63,924 bases of DNA from CAZAPG01 sp964486935 (GTDB lineage: Bacteria > Chloroflexota > Anaerolineae > 4572-78 > J111). The notes below the pieces were generated by a model. It ran no database searches, was not told the DNA's origin, and saw nothing but the letters and a program-made list of their open reading frames with translations. The stretch spans positions 1 to 63,924 of the forward strand of contig CAZAPG010000041.1 in NCBI GenBank assembly GCA_964486935.1, written 5' to 3'. Numbering within the stretch: the stretch's first letter is position 1; the number at the start of each line of letters is the position of its first letter. A program made the position numbers and the translations under genes. This document shows, piece by piece, positions 9,606-18,796 of this stretch.

Positions 9606-10628
9606 ATGAACCGATATATCCTCAAAAAAGTGGGCTGGGCTTTTTTAACCGTTGGTTTTGTGGTGGTGCTCAACTTCTTTTTGTTCCGCATTTTGCCCGG
9701 CGACCCGGCCCGCGCCGTGCGCGACCCGCGCCTGACTCAGGAAGTGGTCGAGGCCATTCGGGTGCGCTTTGGGCTGGACAAGCCGGTCATCAACTGCATC
9801 GAAACGGTTTCGCCGTTGCGGCTGGGCAGTTGTCTGGTCAATCCGCTGGACACCCAATTTTTCCGCTACGTTATCAACCTGCTGCAAGGCGAGTTGGGCA
9901 CCAGCTTTCACTCCCAGCGCCCCGTGGCCGATATTCTGGCCGAAAATCTGGTTAACACCCTGTTGCTCATTGGCACGGGAACTGTTTTGTCCATATTTTT
10001 TGGCATTCTGCTGGGCCTGATTGCCGCCTGGAAATCTCGCACGGTTATTGATTACACCGCCCTGGTTGGCAGTTTGACCGCCTGGGCCTTGCCCACCTTT
10101 TGGTTTGGCATTATTCTGTTGTTCTGGGGCAGCAGTCAATTTGGGTTGCCCATTGGCGGCAAGTTGACCGCCGGGGCCAACTATGCCAGCGCGTGGGACC
10201 GCTGGCTGGATATTGGCCGCCACATGATTTTGCCTACGCTCACTTACGCCATTATTTTTGCCGGACAGTACACCCTGTTTATGCGCAGCGCCGTGCTGGA
10301 AATTTTTTCGGAAGATTACGTGCTCACCGCCAAGGCCAAGGGGCTAAACACCTTTCAAATTCTGCGCGACCACGCCCTGCCCAACGCCATGCTGCCCACC
10401 GTCACTATTGTGGCCCTCAATTTGGGCTTTACCGTGGCCGGCGCCATCGAGATTGAAACCGTTTTTTCCTGGCCCGGTTTGGGCAACGCCATTGTTGAAG
10501 CCGTGGGCCGGCAGGATTTTCCGGTGCTGCAAGGCGCGTTTTTGCTGCTGGCTGTCAGCGTAATTTTTGCCAACCTGGCCGCCGATTTGCTCTATTCCTA
10601 TCTGGACCCGCGCATTAAAACGGATTAG
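9606..10628 (+). CDS. ABC importer permease, DppB/OppB type
   Basis: 340 residues with an N-terminal membrane helix, a conserved N-terminal region typical of DppB-like permeases, a periplasmic loop and five further membrane segments. The binding-protein-dependent transport motif lies in the last third (E-D-Y-V-L-T-A-K-A-K-G-L followed by H-A-L-P-N-A). It pairs with the DppC-type permease that starts 13 bases after its stop. It forms half of the inner-membrane pore for the importer. Confidence 0.92.
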   Translation: MNRYILKKVGWAFLTVGFVVVLNFFLFRILPGDPARAVRDPRLTQEVVEAIRVRFGLDKPVINCIETVSPLRLGSCLVNPLDTQFFRYVINLLQGELGTSFHSQRPVADILAENLVNTLLLIGTGTVLSIFFGILLGLIAAWKSRTVIDYTALVGSLTAWALPTFWFGIILLFWGSSQFGLPIGGKLTAGANYASAWDRWLDIGRHMILPTLTYAIIFAGQYTLFMRSAVLEIFSEDYVLTAKAKGLNTFQILRDHALPNAMLPTVTIVALNLGFTVAGAIEIETVFSWPGLGNAIVEAVGRQDFPVLQGAFLLLAVSVIFANLAADLLYSYLDPRIKTD

Positions 10629-10641
10629 AAAGAAGAAAATT

Positions 10642-11586
10642 ATGTCTCTGGAAGACTCCACTTCTTTTTGGCAAAGTTTCAGGCGCAATCGCATGGCCCT
10701 GGTTGGCCTGTCGATGCTGCTGGTAGCCGTGGTCACAGCCATTTTTGCCCCCTGGATTGCCCCCTATGACCCCAAAGAGTCGGTGCGGGTAACGCTCGAT
10801 ACCATTTACGCCCCGCCCAATCAGGCTCACTGGCTGGGCACCGACGACGCCGGCAAAGACGTGCTCACCAACCTGATTTTCGGTTCGCGGGTGTCGCTCT
10901 TTGTCGGTTTTTTTGCGTCCTTTATCTCGCTTATCATCGGCGGAACCATTGGCATTGTGGCCGGCTTCTATGGGGGACGCGTCGAAAACGTTCTCATGCG
11001 GCTTACCGATATTCTGCTGGTTATCCCCGACCTGCCGCTGATGATTATTCTGGTGGCGGTGCTGGGCCGCAGCCAGTGGATTATTATTATGGTGCTGGGT
11101 ATTTTGGGCTGGACCGGCACCGCCCGCGTGGTGCGGTCGCAAACCCTGTCGGTGAAGGAGCGCAAATTTGTGCAGCGGGCGCGGGCCATTGGCGCGGAGA
11201 ACCCCCACATCATTCGCCGTCACATTTTTCCGCTGGTGTTTCCGCTGATGGTGGTCAACGCCGTGCTGGTTATTTCCGGCGCAATCCTCAACGAGAGCAC
11301 GCTCAGCTTTTTGGGGCTGGGCGACCCCACCCGGCTCAGTTGGGGGCAGATGCTCAACCTGGCCTTTAGCCGGGGCGCGGTCAGCGCCGGCGCCTGGTGG
11401 GTGCTGGTGCCGCCGGGGCTGGCCATTGTCTGGGTGGTGCTGGGGCTGACCCTGCTGGGCAACGGGCTGGAGCGCATCTTCAACCCCCGGCTAGACCTGC
11501 ACCACCTCTCGGTAGGGGCCGAGATGGTGGCCCGCCCCAGGGCGGCAGGTCGAACCGCGCCCGCACCCACATCGGGAGGCAAGTAG
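10642..11586 (+). CDS. ABC importer permease, DppC/OppC type
   Basis: 314 residues. I start at ATG 10642 (after AAAGAAG), not at an in-frame ATG upstream that would lie inside the DppB gene. Family features are the N-terminal F-x-R-N-R-M-A-L-V-G segment, the L-G-T-D-D-A-G-K-D motif, five or six membrane segments, and the ATPase-contact loop (K-F-V-Q-R-A-R-A-I-G-A). It forms the second half of the transmembrane pore. The last 30 residues are a Pro/Arg/Ala-rich tail of no clear function. Confidence 0.92.
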   Translation: MSLEDSTSFWQSFRRNRMALVGLSMLLVAVVTAIFAPWIAPYDPKESVRVTLDTIYAPPNQAHWLGTDDAGKDVLTNLIFGSRVSLFVGFFASFISLIIGGTIGIVAGFYGGRVENVLMRLTDILLVIPDLPLMIILVAVLGRSQWIIIMVLGILGWTGTARVVRSQTLSVKERKFVQRARAIGAENPHIIRRHIFPLVFPLMVVNAVLVISGAILNESTLSFLGLGDPTRLSWGQMLNLAFSRGAVSAGAWWVLVPPGLAIVWVVLGLTLLGNGLERIFNPRLDLHHLSVGAEMVARPRAAGRTAPAPTSGGK

Positions 11587-11593
11587 TTACAAA

Positions 11594-12598
11594 ATGGAGT
11601 CTCAAAATTCATCATCGTTGCCGATTCTGTTGGAAGTTCGCAACCTGTGCGTCGATTATATCAGCCCAGGCCGGCCCCCCGCCCGCGCGCTGGAAGATGT
11701 CACCTTTACCATGCGCGAGGGCGAAGTGCTGGGCATTGTTGGCGAAAGCGGCTGCGGCAAATCTACCCTGATGCTCAGCCTGATGCGGCTGCTGCCTGCC
11801 AGTGGCCGTATTGTAGCCGGAGAAATCATTTTTCGCGGGCAAGATTTGCTCGACCTGTCGGAAGCGGAGATGACCCGCGTCCGCTGGAACAACATCTCCA
11901 TGATTTTTCAGGGGGCCATGAACGCTCTTAACCCGGTGCGGCGCGTAGGCGACCAGATTGGCGAGGCTATCTGGCAGCACTACCCGGTTTTTGATAAAGC
12001 CGTGGTCGAGGCGCGGGTGGGCGACCTGCTGGAACTGGTCGGCATCCCCGCCGGCCGTAAAACGCAATACCCGCACGAATTCTCCGGCGGTATGCGCCAG
12101 CGAGCCATGATTGCTATGGCCCTGGCCTGCAACCCCCAAATTGTTATTGCCGATGAGCCAACCACCGCCCTGGACGTGATGATTCAGGCTCAAATTCTCA
12201 ACCTGTTGAGCCAACTGCGAGAAAAGCTGGCCCTCTCCATTTTGTTTGTCACCCACGATCTGGGCGTGGTGGCCGAGGTGTGCGACACGGTGATGGTGAT
12301 GTACGGCGGCGTAGTGGCCGAGTACGCCGACGTGGACACCATTTACAACGACCCGCGCCACCCCTACACCCAGGAACTGCTCAAGGCCTTTCCCAACCTG
12401 TCTCATCTTGCCGGCGCCGATAAGTTGAGCGCCATCCCCGGCTACCCGCCCCGGCTCGACGCGCTGCCGCCGGGCTGTCGCTTTGCTCCGCGCTGCCCCG
12501 CCGCCATCGACCGCTGCCACACGGTTCAACCCCCGCTCTACTGGCTAACGGGCGATAACGGGCATCGGGCCAGTTGCTACCTGCTGGAGCCACGCTGA
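11594..12598 (+). CDS. ABC importer ATPase, DppD/OppD type
   Basis: 334 residues. Walker A GESGCGKST at 50-58, signature FSGGMRQR at about 163-170 and Walker B VIADEP at 184-189. The C-terminal oligopeptide-transporter extension carries the Cys cluster P-P-G-C-R-F-A-P-R-C-P. It hydrolyses ATP on the cytoplasmic face together with the next gene product. It follows the DppC stop by 7 bases and is followed after 1 base by the next ATPase. Confidence 0.93.
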   Translation: MESQNSSSLPILLEVRNLCVDYISPGRPPARALEDVTFTMREGEVLGIVGESGCGKSTLMLSLMRLLPASGRIVAGEIIFRGQDLLDLSEAEMTRVRWNNISMIFQGAMNALNPVRRVGDQIGEAIWQHYPVFDKAVVEARVGDLLELVGIPAGRKTQYPHEFSGGMRQRAMIAMALACNPQIVIADEPTTALDVMIQAQILNLLSQLREKLALSILFVTHDLGVVAEVCDTVMVMYGGVVAEYADVDTIYNDPRHPYTQELLKAFPNLSHLAGADKLSAIPGYPPRLDALPPGCRFAPRCPAAIDRCHTVQPPLYWLTGDNGHRASCYLLEPR

Positions 12599-12599
12599 T

Positions 12600-13598
12600 A
12601 TGAGCCAATCGCAACCGCCCATTCTGCAAATTAAAAATCTGCGCAAACTGTTTCCGGTAAACCGCCTCAGCCTGTGGCGACGCGCCGCCAGGCACGTTCA
12701 CGCGGTTGACGATGTTAGCATTGACCTGCAACCCGGCGAGGTGCTGGCCCTGGTGGGCGAAAGCGGCTGCGGCAAATCTACCCTGGTGCTGACTCTGCTG
12801 GGGCTGGAGCAGGCCACCGGCGGCCAGATTATTTTTGAGGGACGCGACGTGACGCATCTAAAAGGCGGGGATTTGAAAACGCTGCGCCGCCACATTCAAA
12901 TTATCTTTCAAGACCCGTTTGAGTCGCTCAACCCGATGATGACCGTGGGCGAGCTGGTGGCCGAGCCGCTGCTGGTCCACAAAATTACTGCCGGCAAAAG
13001 CGAGCGGCTGGCGCGGGTCAAGCAGGCGCTGGAGGATGCCGGCCTCAAACCCGCCGAAAATTTCATCCATCGCCGCCCGCACCAGCTTTCCGGGGGGCAG
13101 CGGCAGCGCGTGGTTATTGCCGGGGCGCTGGTGCTGGAACCCACCCTGCTGCTGGCCGACGAGCCGGTCAGCATGCTGGATGTCAGCATCCGGGCCGAAA
13201 TTCTCAACCTGCTGGCCGAACTGCGCGCCCGGCGGGGCATCTCTATTATTTTCATCACCCACGACCTGGGCACCGCCGCCTACTTTGCCGACCGCGTCGC
13301 GGTGATGTATCTGGGCCGCATTGTAGAGATTGGCCCCACCCAGCAGGTCCTCAACAGCCCACGCCACCCCTACACCCAGGCGTTACTCTCGGTGATTCCG
13401 GTGCCCAACCCGCGCCTGCGCCGGCAACGCACCATTTTGCAGGGCGACCCGCCCAACCCCATCAACCTGCCCCCCGGCTGCCGCTTTCATCCGCGCTGCC
13501 CCGCCGCCATCGACCGCTGCGCCCGGATTGACCCGCAACTGACTTCGGTTGGGCCAGCCCATCAGGCCGCCTGCCTGTTAGTCGAGCAAACGTTGTAA
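12600..13598 (+). CDS. ABC importer ATPase, DppF/OppF type
   Basis: 332 residues. Walker A GESGCGKST at 53-61, signature LSGGQRQR, and Walker B L-L-L-A-D-E-P. The C-terminal HPY-type extension has C-R-F-H-P-R-C-P-A-A-I-D-R-C. It is the usual second ATPase that forms a heterodimer with the DppD-type subunit. The start ATG lies 1 base after the previous stop. It ends the transporter operon. The next gene is convergent, and the hairpin at 13624-13648 has its T-run on the other strand, so I see no dedicated terminator for this operon. Confidence 0.93.
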   Translation: MSQSQPPILQIKNLRKLFPVNRLSLWRRAARHVHAVDDVSIDLQPGEVLALVGESGCGKSTLVLTLLGLEQATGGQIIFEGRDVTHLKGGDLKTLRRHIQIIFQDPFESLNPMMTVGELVAEPLLVHKITAGKSERLARVKQALEDAGLKPAENFIHRRPHQLSGGQRQRVVIAGALVLEPTLLLADEPVSMLDVSIRAEILNLLAELRARRGISIIFITHDLGTAAYFADRVAVMYLGRIVEIGPTQQVLNSPRHPYTQALLSVIPVPNPRLRRQRTILQGDPPNPINLPPGCRFHPRCPAAIDRCARIDPQLTSVGPAHQAACLLVEQTL

Positions 13599-13616
13599 CA
13601 CGGTTGTAAATTAAAT

Positions 13617-13648
13617 AAAAAAAGCCCCAATCCAATTCGGATTGAGGC
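13617..13648 (-). terminator. Rho-independent terminator of the 13667-15355 methylase
   Basis: Ten-base stem (one C-A mismatch) with a 5-base loop at 13624-13648, followed on the minus strand by seven T residues (13623-13617). It lies 18 bases beyond the methylase stop codon. Confidence 0.8.
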
Positions 13649-13666
13649 CCGGTTACAATCCTGCTT

Positions 13667-15355
13667 CTATTTTCTGTCTACCCGACGGTCTCTGAGTTGT
13701 TCCCAGGCGTTACGAATTTTACCAATCATGAAGTTATCAAAACCGAGATAGTTTTTTAGAATAATATTATCAACGTAATCCAGAGCCTCATAAGCTTGTC
13801 CTTGCCGCAACAAATCCTCTACTTTTTCCATATCCATTTCGATATTGTTGCTGTAAAAAATCGGTAGTTCTTCAGCTTCACGAGGCTCCAGTTCTAAGAC
13901 GCCGCCGCCGTAACTCCGGTCACAAACTTCGGCCCAGGCTAAGGTTAATGAGTTAAAAAATATCGCTGCCAGCAGTCGTATGTCCACACCCTCTTTGACG
14001 CGCACTCGATGGATGGTATCGGTTGATGTTGCTTTGGCCTGGTTGACAACCAGCAGCGGGTAACGATGAATTTGCCGAAATAGAAAAGCGTCAGGAATGT
14101 GAATCGAGGGAACATCATACCATCTTTTCCTGATCCGGCACTTGTAGCCTCGATGGATGTTCTCAGCTTCGCCGGATTTGATATAATCTTTTACTTCTTG
14201 CGGAAATGCCTCGTAAAGGGCGCCGTTTAAGTCAAGCAAAAAAGATGGATATTGTTTTTTGTACTCGCAAAAATCTATTTCATTGAAACAGGTTGTTTTT
14301 AGCGCCGAAGTTCGCCCGATAATGGGAACGGTAAAAGGCGTTGCCTGAAGCTCATTTTTTTGCGCTTCGGTCAAAATAAAAAAACTGTTGCGTCCGGTAA
14401 CAATGCCAACATCCACTTCAGCTAAATATCCCAGCGGAGTCAAATCAGATGCATTTTCAGCTTCATCCAAGGCGGCAAAGGCGGCTTCATCCAAAAATAA
14501 GGATGTCCATTTCATCCCTGTTCTGGAATGTTTAGCCGGCACATGGACAACCGTATCATTTAAGCTATTCAGACTCGATAACTCTGCCTCATTCTGAAGT
14601 TCAATCGTGTGGATATCTGAAGTTAAACCGGCAGACTCCCGCTTGCCTTCGGCCAGTAACAAAACCACCTCTTGTTGTATTTCTGGAAAAACCAATCGTT
14701 TAAAGCCAACAATGACGATATGCTCAAACTGGGTGGCTAAACGGTCCCGCAATTCCTGAGCGTATTTTACCTGCAATAGTTCTGCCGGCAGAACCATTGC
14801 CAGGCGACCCCCTTCTTGCAAAAGCTCGATACTCAATTGAACAAAAGCGGCCCAGACATTAGCCAGTTTGGTTGGTTTGTAACCGGCAGACCTTAAATGC
14901 GCAAAGGCCAGATTGCGACTATCATCATCAAAATATTGAAATCTGATGAAGGGGGGATTGCCAACGACGAGATTAAATTTGCCGTTTTGCCCCAGGCGGC
15001 TATACGCCTCAAAAAAATCCTGGCGAAGCCATTCAATCTCTGTGCCATTCTGACCAAATTTTCTGGCTCTATCTTTGGCTTTGTTTAACTCGTCAGGTAT
15101 TAATTCAATGGCGGTGATGGAGGGGGACAAGCCACGCATATTTTCCAAATGCTGAAGAACGGCCAAAATGAAATTACCATCGCCGCAACTTGGCTCCAGA
15201 ATACGCTGCGTGTCAGCCCGAATACCCCACTTAACCAGGTATTGAGCCAATTCAAGGGGGGTGTAGTATCCCCCGCGAAGTTTCCGGCTATCAACGGTTT
15301 GTTTATTGGTGGGAAATGATGGGTCTAGCTGTTTGAAAAAGCTCATTTGCGCCAT
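13667..15355 (-). CDS. DNA adenine-N6 methyltransferase, gamma type (TaqI/Eco57I-like)
   Basis: 562 residues from the ATG at 15355. In order: GYYTP at 29-33, SAM-binding motif I EPSCGDG at 54-60, and catalytic motif IV NPPF at 133-136. This is the gamma arrangement of N6-adenine methylases. About 350 further residues probably form the target-recognition domain. No nuclease motif is obvious, so it may be a solitary methylase or the modification part of a split system. Upstream in-frame codons exist, but a TATAAT at 15363-15368 overlaps the preceding ATG, which argues for this start and a leaderless mRNA. The gene is visibly AT-richer than its neighbours and has its own terminator, both consistent with acquisition. 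Confidence 0.85.
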   Translation of the reverse strand: MAQMSFFKQLDPSFPTNKQTVDSRKLRGGYYTPLELAQYLVKWGIRADTQRILEPSCGDGNFILAVLQHLENMRGLSPSITAIELIPDELNKAKDRARKFGQNGTEIEWLRQDFFEAYSRLGQNGKFNLVVGNPPFIRFQYFDDDSRNLAFAHLRSAGYKPTKLANVWAAFVQLSIELLQEGGRLAMVLPAELLQVKYAQELRDRLATQFEHIVIVGFKRLVFPEIQQEVVLLLAEGKRESAGLTSDIHTIELQNEAELSSLNSLNDTVVHVPAKHSRTGMKWTSLFLDEAAFAALDEAENASDLTPLGYLAEVDVGIVTGRNSFFILTEAQKNELQATPFTVPIIGRTSALKTTCFNEIDFCEYKKQYPSFLLDLNGALYEAFPQEVKDYIKSGEAENIHRGYKCRIRKRWYDVPSIHIPDAFLFRQIHRYPLLVVNQAKATSTDTIHRVRVKEGVDIRLLAAIFFNSLTLAWAEVCDRSYGGGVLELEPREAEELPIFYSNNIEMDMEKVEDLLRQGQAYEALDYVDNIILKNYLGFDNFMIGKIRNAWEQLRDRRVDRK

Positions 15356-15362
15356 AGCCAGC

Positions 15363-15368
15363 ATTATA
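15363..15368 (-). promoter_or_regulatory. -10 box for the methylase gene
   Basis: TATAAT on the minus strand, seven bases before the ATG at 15355. Transcription would begin at or beside the start codon. No good -35 is seen. Confidence 0.5.
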
Positions 15369-15395
15369 CCATGCCTGGCGCATCTGCGACATTTT

Positions 15396-15557
15396 AGAAC
15401 AAATGGTCTTAGCCGATATGAATTGCGAAGCAAGGTTGACACGCTCGAAAAATCGGTGAGCGCCTTGCAAACAGAAATTGCTCGCCTGACTGTGCTTATT
15501 GAGCAGGTTTTGCCCAGGCGCAAAAAAAATGATAAGTCGCGGGCAGGCCAGTCATAA
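15396..15557 (+). pseudogene. Possible 3' remnant of an older gene, coiled-coil tail
   Basis: The + frame stays open and encodes a heptad-like segment (K-V-D-T-L-E-K-S-V-S-A-L-Q-T-E-I-A-R-L) ending in a basic K/R-rich tail. There is no convincing start codon or ribosome site; upstream the frame runs into the antisense of the methylase. A perfect + strand terminator follows 25 bases after the stop, as expected for a real gene end. I infer the tail of a gene whose 5' part was replaced when the methylase arrived. It could also be chance coding. Confidence 0.3.
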
Positions 15558-15582
15558 GCAACCAGGCCAGCAAACCCATTCT

Positions 15583-15617
15583 AAATCCGTGAAGTCGGCA
15601 CACTTCACGGATTTTTT
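15583..15617 (+). terminator. Rho-independent terminator
   Basis: Perfect 13-base stem AAATCCGTGAAGT / ACTTCACGGATTT with a 6-base loop, running into T6. The orientation is + strand. The only + strand frame in front of it is the remnant at 15396-15557. Confidence 0.85.
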
Positions 15618-15699
15618 ATGTATACATCTATAATAGGTCAAAGCTTTTGTTTGGGCAAGATTTTGAGGAAAAGGCTTTCAAATATTCTTACCGGCAAAC

Positions 15700-15728
15700 T
15701 TGGTTTTACCTCAGAGTGGTGTTATATT
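15700..15728 (+). promoter_or_regulatory. Candidate sigma70 promoter for the S9 peptidase
   Basis: TTGGTT, 17-base spacer, TATATT, 33 bases before the ATG. The -35 is weak and the -10 is good. Confidence 0.45.
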
Positions 15729-15761
15729 TTGGAAATAAATAGACTTTATTAAGGATCCCCC

Positions 15762-17612
15762 ATGCACGAATCCATCACCCTCACCGAAAAATATGTCCGG
15801 CAGGGCTGGCCCTCGCTGGAGCGGCCCGACGCCAAACCGCCCGACGGCTGGAGCCTGTCGCTCATTACCTCGGTTAACCGGGTGCACCACCACCGGCTGT
15901 CGCCCGATGGCCGGCAGCTTGCCTTCATCTGGAACCGCGAGGATTTGTCGGACGTGTACACCCTGCCCGTGGCCGGCGGCTGGCCCAACCGCGTATCCAC
16001 CGAGCGCGGGCCGGTGGCCTATTGGGAGGACGAAGCGCCCAGGTGGTCGCCCAACAGCGAGTGGCTGGCCTTTGCCATGAACGGCCACGTTTATGTGGCG
16101 CCCGCCGCCGGCGGCCTGCCCCGCCGCCTGACCGATTTTACCCACCGGGCCTTAACGCCGGTGTGGCTGCCCGATAGCGCCCGCCTGCTCATCAGCGTAG
16201 AGCGCAACCGGTCCACCCACCTGCTGCTCACCGACCGCGACGGCGACTGGCCCCGCCCCCTGGTTACTGACTCCGGCGACGCCTGGGACGCGCAACCCGC
16301 GCCCGACGGCCAAAGCGTAGCCTTTGTTCATCGCCCGGCGGATGATTTGAACCGGCGCGACATCAAACTGGTTGACCTGCGCAGCGGGCAAATCCGGACG
16401 CTCACCGGCGCGCCCAAACAAAAAGATTGGTCGCCGCGCTGGTCGCCCGGCGGCGAGTGGCTGGCCTTCATTTCGGAGCGGAGCGGCTGGAACGAGGTCT
16501 GGCTCATCCGGCCCGACGGCCAGGGGCTACGCCAGTTGACCCGCCTGGGCCGCGATGTGGCCGATATCCAATGGTCGCCCGACGGTACGCGGCTGGCCGG
16601 TACGGTCAACAACGGCGGCGCGTTGGAGCTGGCCCTGATTGACGCCCGCAGCGGCGAAGCCAAAATTCTGCGGAGCGGGCTGGGGGTTCACTCGCTGCCG
16701 CAGTGGTCGCCCGATGGCAAATTTTTAACGGTGGAGTACGAGGACTCGACCCGCCCGCCCGACCTGTACCGGGTTAACGCCTCCGGCGGGGAGAGCGTCC
16801 AGTTGACCTTTTCCAATCCGGCGGCGCTGGCCCAAAACTCGCTGGTAACGCCGGAACGGGTCAGCTACCGCAGCTTCGACGGGCTTGAGATTCCGGCGCT
16901 GCTGTATCGCCCGGCCCGGCCCAACGGCGCGGCGGTGCTGCACCCGCATGGCGGCCCCACGGCCCAGTATCTCTTTGAGTGGGATATTCTGGCCCAATAT
17001 CTGCTGGCCAAAGGTTACGCCTACCTGGCCCCTAACTATCGGGGCAGCACCGGCTACGGCCTGGAATTTGAACACGCCAATTACAACAACTGGGGCCTGG
17101 GCGACACGCAGGACTGCCTGCACGGGGCAACCTACCTGGCCGGGCTGCCGCATGTCGACCCGGCGCGCATTGCCATTTACGGCGGCAGCTACGGCGGCTA
17201 CATGACCGCCTGCTGCCTGTCGCGAGACCCGGAGTATCGCTTTGCCGGCGGGGTGGCGCTGTACGGCGATGCCAACCTGGTTAGCTCCTGGGCGCAATGC
17301 AACCGCGCCATTCAACTGTACGTGCAGATGCAGTTGGGCCACCCGGCCAAAAATCGCGAGGTTTACCGGCAAGGCTCCCCCATTTATGAGGTTGAAAATG
17401 TAAAAAAGCCCGCGCTGATTTTGCACGGACTCAATGATACGGTGGTGCCGCCGGAGGCCTCGGAAGAGTGGGTGGAGGCGCTACACCGGGCCGGCAAAAC
17501 CTACGAGTACAAAACCTACCCCGGCGAGCCGCACGGCTTTCTCAAACGCCACAACCGGCTGGATGTCTACCGGCGCATCGAACGCTTTTTAGACTGGTAC
17601 CTGTTGCCGTAA
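15762..17612 (+). CDS. S9 family oligopeptidase (acylaminoacyl-peptidase/DPP-like)
   Basis: 616 residues. Residues about 35-355 form a TolB/DPP-IV-like beta-propeller with repeated W-S-P-D/N-G blades. The alpha/beta hydrolase domain follows, with nucleophile Ser476 in GGSYGGY (474-480), Asp559 in GLNDTVVPP and His591 in EPHGF. No signal peptide, so it is a cytoplasmic serine peptidase that trims short peptides. It stands alone with its own promoter between two terminator-like regions, and its stop codon abuts the stop of the convergent gene with no spacer. Confidence 0.92.
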   Translation: MHESITLTEKYVRQGWPSLERPDAKPPDGWSLSLITSVNRVHHHRLSPDGRQLAFIWNREDLSDVYTLPVAGGWPNRVSTERGPVAYWEDEAPRWSPNSEWLAFAMNGHVYVAPAAGGLPRRLTDFTHRALTPVWLPDSARLLISVERNRSTHLLLTDRDGDWPRPLVTDSGDAWDAQPAPDGQSVAFVHRPADDLNRRDIKLVDLRSGQIRTLTGAPKQKDWSPRWSPGGEWLAFISERSGWNEVWLIRPDGQGLRQLTRLGRDVADIQWSPDGTRLAGTVNNGGALELALIDARSGEAKILRSGLGVHSLPQWSPDGKFLTVEYEDSTRPPDLYRVNASGGESVQLTFSNPAALAQNSLVTPERVSYRSFDGLEIPALLYRPARPNGAAVLHPHGGPTAQYLFEWDILAQYLLAKGYAYLAPNYRGSTGYGLEFEHANYNNWGLGDTQDCLHGATYLAGLPHVDPARIAIYGGSYGGYMTACCLSRDPEYRFAGGVALYGDANLVSSWAQCNRAIQLYVQMQLGHPAKNREVYRQGSPIYEVENVKKPALILHGLNDTVVPPEASEEWVEALHRAGKTYEYKTYPGEPHGFLKRHNRLDVYRRIERFLDWYLLP

Positions 17613-18794
17613 TTACCGGTAGCGGCCAATCTCTTCGGCCAGAGGGGTCAGCAGTTCAAGCTTCCACGGCTCCATGCGGGGGGCCACGGAGCAGGCGGTG
17701 CTTAAAATGTAGCCGCCGCCCGGCATGCCGGTTTTGATGCGGTCGGTGGCGTGGGCAATCACCTGCTCTTTGGTTTTGGCGGCCAACAGTTCTACCGCGT
17801 TCATATTGCCTTTAATAAACATGCGCCCGCCGATTTGGGCTTTGGCCTCGGCCAGCACGGTGGTGCCCAGCGGCGGCGGGTCCAGCGTGTCGACCCCCTG
17901 AGTGCCGGTTTCAATCATTAACTCCAGCCGGTCGCCCAGGCTGCCGCAGGTGTGGGTGTAAACCGGCACGCCGGTAGCCTTCACTGCCTCGGTGACGCGC
18001 CGCTCGTAGGGCACTACAAACTCCCGGTACATTTTGGGCGACAAAAACGGCCCGCCTACAAAGGCCGACGACATCAGCACGGCATCCACGCCGTGGTGGG
18101 CCTGCGCCACGGCCCAGGTGATGGCGGCTTCGGTCAACCGATCCAGAATGGCGTGGGTTTTGCCGGCGTCGATAATAAAGTTGACCAGCGCGTTTTCGTA
18201 GCCAAATAGCTCCATAAAATGGGTGAGCGGCGAAAAGACCTCGCCGTGTACCGAAACCTCATCGCCCACTGCGGCTTTAACCAAATCAATGGTGCGGAAA
18301 AAGTAGGGCGGAATTTCGGCCAGAGGGCCGGGTTTTTCTTTGTGGGCCAGCCAGGGGATGTGGTAAGTGTTCCAGATGTAGCCGGTCAGGTCGTCCAGAT
18401 AATCCAGGTTGTCGGGGTCGATGGCAGCAAAATCGGCGCGGGTGGCTTTTGACTTGTCGCCAACATGGTGGTGAGGGTTATCATCCCAGGGGATAAAGGT
18501 GCGGTCGCCGTTGCGCCAGGCGAGCCACTGGCCGTCGTCATCTTCAGTGATGTTGTCCACCTCATCGAGCGTATCTTCGGGCCGCCCCGGCAGGTTGATG
18601 AGAATGCCATCAAAGCGGTAGCGCCGTTGCAGCGCAACCAGCGCCTGGGCAAAGCCCTCGCTGGTGAACCAGATTTCATGCGGCAGCAGGCCGGTATTTA
18701 AAAAATAGTGACCCAGCGCCAGTTGACACATCACCGGCACCCGGTCTGGTATTTGGCGCTGCATGGCCAAAGCTATGCGTTCGCGGCTATTCAT
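17613..18794 (-). CDS. URO-D family protein with methyltransferase-type zinc site
   Basis: 393 residues with the uroporphyrinogen-decarboxylase TIM barrel. It is not likely to be HemE: it carries T-H-T-C-G (His281, Cys283) and S-T-A-C-S-V-A-P (Cys368). This H-x-C...C pattern binds zinc in MtaA/CmuA-type corrinoid methyltransferases. It is the last gene of the aldolase-kinase-epimerase operon, 2 bases after the epimerase stop. A role in demethylating a methylated sugar or cyclitol, or another C1 transfer, is inferred; no corrinoid protein is encoded nearby. Confidence 0.8.
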   Translation of the reverse strand: MNSRERIALAMQRQIPDRVPVMCQLALGHYFLNTGLLPHEIWFTSEGFAQALVALQRRYRFDGILINLPGRPEDTLDEVDNITEDDDGQWLAWRNGDRTFIPWDDNPHHHVGDKSKATRADFAAIDPDNLDYLDDLTGYIWNTYHIPWLAHKEKPGPLAEIPPYFFRTIDLVKAAVGDEVSVHGEVFSPLTHFMELFGYENALVNFIIDAGKTHAILDRLTEAAITWAVAQAHHGVDAVLMSSAFVGGPFLSPKMYREFVVPYERRVTEAVKATGVPVYTHTCGSLGDRLELMIETGTQGVDTLDPPPLGTTVLAEAKAQIGGRMFIKGNMNAVELLAAKTKEQVIAHATDRIKTGMPGGGYILSTACSVAPRMEPWKLELLTPLAEEIGRYR

Positions 18795-18796
18795 GG

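Noticed and set aside
10567..10641. Earlier in-frame start for the DppC permease
   Set aside because: It would lie inside DppB and lacks a ribosome site; ATG 10642 gives the normal family N-terminus.
15356..15523. N-terminal extension of the methylase
   Set aside because: The extra residues resemble no methylase, and the TATAAT at 15363-15368 places transcription start after them.
17613..18794. HemE for heme synthesis
   Set aside because: Zinc-ligand pattern and sugar-operon context fit the methyltransferase branch; no other heme genes are present.
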